Shown here: one piece after another, positions 61,887 to 64,000 of the stretch
Position numbering within the stretch: the stretch's first letter is position 1
How the letters are laid out: every line of letters starts with the position of its first letter
Assembly: GCF_029892045.1 (NCBI RefSeq)
Contig: NZ_CP120367.1
Coordinates: 1,240,001-1,304,000, forward strand
Length of the DNA stretch: 64,000 nt
Origin: Sinorhizobium numidicum
Lineage (GTDB): Bacteria > Pseudomonadota > Alphaproteobacteria > Rhizobiales > Rhizobiaceae
Direction: 5' to 3'
Translations under genes and position numbers: made by a program
Notes under the pieces: generated by a model
Seen by the model: the letters and a program-made list of their open reading frames with translations, nothing else
What the model was told of the DNA's origin: nothing
The model's database searches: none

Positions 61887-64000
61887 ATGCAGACCAGAAG
61901 TCTTCCGACCGTTCTCATTACCGGCAGCAGCGGCTTTCTTGGGCAGGCGATCGCGCGCGGCCTGCTCGGTCGTTATCGCGTCATCGGTCTCGATGTAGCG
62001 CAGCCGAAAAGTGCGATCGAGGGCATGGATACGCTCGAAATCGACCTCACCTCCGACGACAGCGTCGTCCAGACAATGGAGAAGATCCGCGCGCGTACCG
62101 GCGACCGCATTGCATCGGTGATCCATCTCGCCGCTTACTACGACACAACGGGGGAAGACAATCCGAAATACGACGCGGTGACGGTACAGGGCACGCGTCG
62201 GCTACTCGATGCCTTGAGGACGTTCGAAACCGAGCAGTTCGTCTTCTCTAGTACTTTGCTGGTGCACGCCCCAAGCCCGGAAAAGGGCGTCAAGATCAAC
62301 GAGGATTGGCCGCTCGACCCGCCCTGGGCCTATCCCAGGTCGAAGGCGGAGACGGAAGCGCTGATCGCAGAGCGGCGGGGCGGCATCAAGACGGTGATAC
62401 TGCGCCTGGCCGGCGTCTACGACGAGGACTGCCGGGCGGTATTCATAGCCCAGCAGATCGCCCGCATCTTCGAACGCCTGCCGACCGCATATCTGTTTAC
62501 CGGCGACATCACTCACGGCCAGCCTTATCTGCACCTCGGCGATCTCGTCGACGCGGTCGTCCGGGTCGTGGACCGCCGCGCGGAGCTCCCTGACGAAACG
62601 ACCTTTTTGATTGGTGAGGAGGAGACTGCCTCCTATCAGGAGCTGCAGGAGCATATCGGCAAACTGGTCCATGGGGAGACCTGGCGTACGCTCTCGCTGC
62701 CGAAAGGGATCGTCAAACTCGGCACATGGGTTCAGGACGAGGTTTTGGGCGCAGACGCCGATATCCGTTCCTGGATGGTCGAGAATTCTGATGATCATTA
62801 CGAGCTCGACATTTCGCGCGCGCGGACATTGCTCGGCTGGAAGCCGCGGCACAGCTTGAGCGGCACCTTGCCTGAGATGATAGGCAGGTTGAAGGCCGAT
62901 CCGACCGCCTGGTACGCCAGGAACAAGCTTGAGCCATCGGCTGTTGCCGCCTCGGAACCGGAACTTGAAGCGGCGGAGAAGCGGCTTCGCGGTCCGCTGG
63001 AACGCAGCAAAGAGGAGGTCGACGCGGCTCTGGAGCGGCATCGGTCGTTCACGCTATGGGCGCCGCTCACCAACGCGGTTCTCGGACTTTGGCTGATAGT
63101 TTCGCCGTTTGCCTACGGCCTGTTCGATCCGGTCGCCGCGCCGGTTCCTCCGGCACTCGGTCACGAGATCGCTGCACCCGCAATTCGCGACGCGTGGATG
63201 GGCGTAAGCGAGATCGTTTCGGGCCTTCTCATCATAGTGTTCGCTCTCTGGGGAATGTACCGACGCTGGCGCTGGGCCCAGTGGCTGACGGCCGCGGTGG
63301 GCGTCTGGGTGCTGTTTGCGCCGCTCGCTTTCTGGACGACGAGCGCGGCCGCGTACGGGGCCGATACCTTGATCGGCATGCTGGTCGTCGCCTTTGCCGT
63401 CATGGTTCCGCCGACGCCGGGAATCAGCCGGCGCGCCCTGGCGGCCGACGACGACTTGCCGCTGGGGTGGAGCTACTCGCCGTCAACCTTCACCCAACGC
63501 ATACCGATCATCGCGTTGGCTTTTGTCGGGCTTTTCGTGTCGCGCTATCTCGCCGCCTTTCAGCTCGGCCATATCGATGGTTTGTGGGATCCTTTTTTTG
63601 GGCCGGGCGCGTCTCCGATGAAGAATGGCAGCGAGGCGGTGGTGACCTCATGGGTGTCGAAGGGATTCCCTATAGCGGACGCGGGATTGGGCGCGTTCGC
63701 TTACGTCCTCGATATTCTGGCGGGCGCGATCGGCGATCGCCGCCGCTGGCGCACCATGCCGTGGATGGTGCTGCTTTTCGGTTTGCTGATCATCCCGCTG
63801 GGATTGGTCAGCGTCAGTTTCATCATCATCCAGCCGCCACTGATCGGCGCGTTGTGTACGCTGTGTATCGTCCAGGCGGCGGTCACCGTCGTACTCGTGC
63901 CCTATTCGGTTGACGAGGTGCTGGCGAGTTGCCAATACCTCTATGGCGCAAAACGCGCGGGAGAGCCATTCTGGCGGACCTTCTGGCGCGGTGGCCCGTC
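61887..64000 (+). CDS. SDR epimerase - SPW - VKOR-like membrane fusion (partial)
   Basis: More than 704 residues; the C-terminus runs off the window. Residues ~7-310 form an extended SDR: TVLITGSSGFLGQAIARG (NAD loop), YPRSKAETEAL (Tyr-x3-Lys catalytic pair near residue 150) and LRLAGVYDED. After a charged linker, residues ~395-520 hold SPW-type helices (LWLIVSPFAYG; WVLFAPLAFW). Residues ~550-690 have helices with GALCTLCIVQAAVTVVLVPY, a CxxC typical of vitamin K epoxide reductase-like proteins. It may couple sugar or lipid modification to membrane thiol/quinone chemistry. An RpoE2-type promoter precedes it. Confidence 0.8.
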   Translation, partial: MQTRSLPTVLITGSSGFLGQAIARGLLGRYRVIGLDVAQPKSAIEGMDTLEIDLTSDDSVVQTMEKIRARTGDRIASVIHLAAYYDTTGEDNPKYDAVTVQGTRRLLDALRTFETEQFVFSSTLLVHAPSPEKGVKINEDWPLDPPWAYPRSKAETEALIAERRGGIKTVILRLAGVYDEDCRAVFIAQQIARIFERLPTAYLFTGDITHGQPYLHLGDLVDAVVRVVDRRAELPDETTFLIGEEETASYQELQEHIGKLVHGETWRTLSLPKGIVKLGTWVQDEVLGADADIRSWMVENSDDHYELDISRARTLLGWKPRHSLSGTLPEMIGRLKADPTAWYARNKLEPSAVAASEPELEAAEKRLRGPLERSKEEVDAALERHRSFTLWAPLTNAVLGLWLIVSPFAYGLFDPVAAPVPPALGHEIAAPAIRDAWMGVSEIVSGLLIIVFALWGMYRRWRWAQWLTAAVGVWVLFAPLAFWTTSAAAYGADTLIGMLVVAFAVMVPPTPGISRRALAADDDLPLGWSYSPSTFTQRIPIIALAFVGLFVSRYLAAFQLGHIDGLWDPFFGPGASPMKNGSEAVVTSWVSKGFPIADAGLGAFAYVLDILAGAIGDRRRWRTMPWMVLLFGLLIIPLGLVSVSFIIIQPPLIGALCTLCIVQAAVTVVLVPYSVDEVLASCQYLYGAKRAGEPFWRTFWRGGP

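Overview
The window looks like a replicon of a Sinorhizobium/Ensifer-type alphaproteobacterium. The gene order mmsB - hydrolase - acyl-CoA dehydrogenase - regulator - pccB - pccA - bhbA followed by phnGHIJKL matches what I recall of the S. meliloti pSymB chromid. A RIME-like palindromic element lies between pccA and bhbA, and many promoters have the rhizobial RpoE2/EcfG form. The species and replicon are inferred, not proven. I saw no rRNA, tRNA, CRISPR array, transposase or replication origin.

Region 1 (1-14.8 kb) is valine and propionyl-CoA metabolism: mmsB (cut by the window edge), a 3-hydroxyisobutyryl-CoA hydrolase, an isobutyryl-CoA-type dehydrogenase, a frameshifted RamB/ScfR-like regulator, propionyl-CoA carboxylase (pccB, pccA) and methylmalonyl-CoA mutase (bhbA). 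Valine carbon would pass through propionyl-CoA and methylmalonyl-CoA to succinyl-CoA. A VOC protein, a glutathione S-transferase, methanethiol oxidase with a membrane partner, and a DUF1905 protein follow.

Region 2 (14.8-20.9 kb) is a C-P lyase core: divergent phnF, then phnGHIJKL with overlapping or nearly touching genes, and a hexapeptide-repeat protein. The phnF-phnG gap holds a Pho box and a GntR-type palindrome.

Region 3 (20.9-28.9 kb) is a probable sugar-acid catabolic locus: DhaK-DhaL fused kinase, TIM-barrel isomerase or decarboxylase, TctABC transporter, PdxA-like dehydrogenase and a GntR/FCD regulator.

Region 4 (28.9-40.1 kb) is membrane and signalling. A DUF5706 (Pycsar-effector-like) protein diverges from a FecR-TPR-beta-barrel protein that is coupled to a CHASE2 adenylate cyclase. 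A copper-type bufferin operon (bufA-bufB-bufC-doxX) diverges from an ECF sigma factor with an NrsF-type anti-sigma factor. A NYN-domain protein follows.

Region 5 (40.1-64 kb) is accessory. It holds a glycosyltransferase/glycogen-debranching pair, DUF4142, SDR and DUF2269 proteins, a cupin/VOC/threonine-dehydratase operon, MocR and MctP-like remnants, a MarR regulator, gamma- and alpha-type carbonic-anhydrase-like proteins, an AraC regulator, an orphan TadG/TadE/TadE set, several tiny membrane proteins, and a long SDR-SPW-VKOR-like fusion that runs off the right edge. Two sections (45.5-46.9 kb and 61.0-61.9 kb) hold eight GGAAC-N18/19-TT promoters, which suggests a general-stress module and a stress-controlled small RNA. 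A palindromic intergenic repeat occurs six times, four of them between 54.8 and 60.6 kb.
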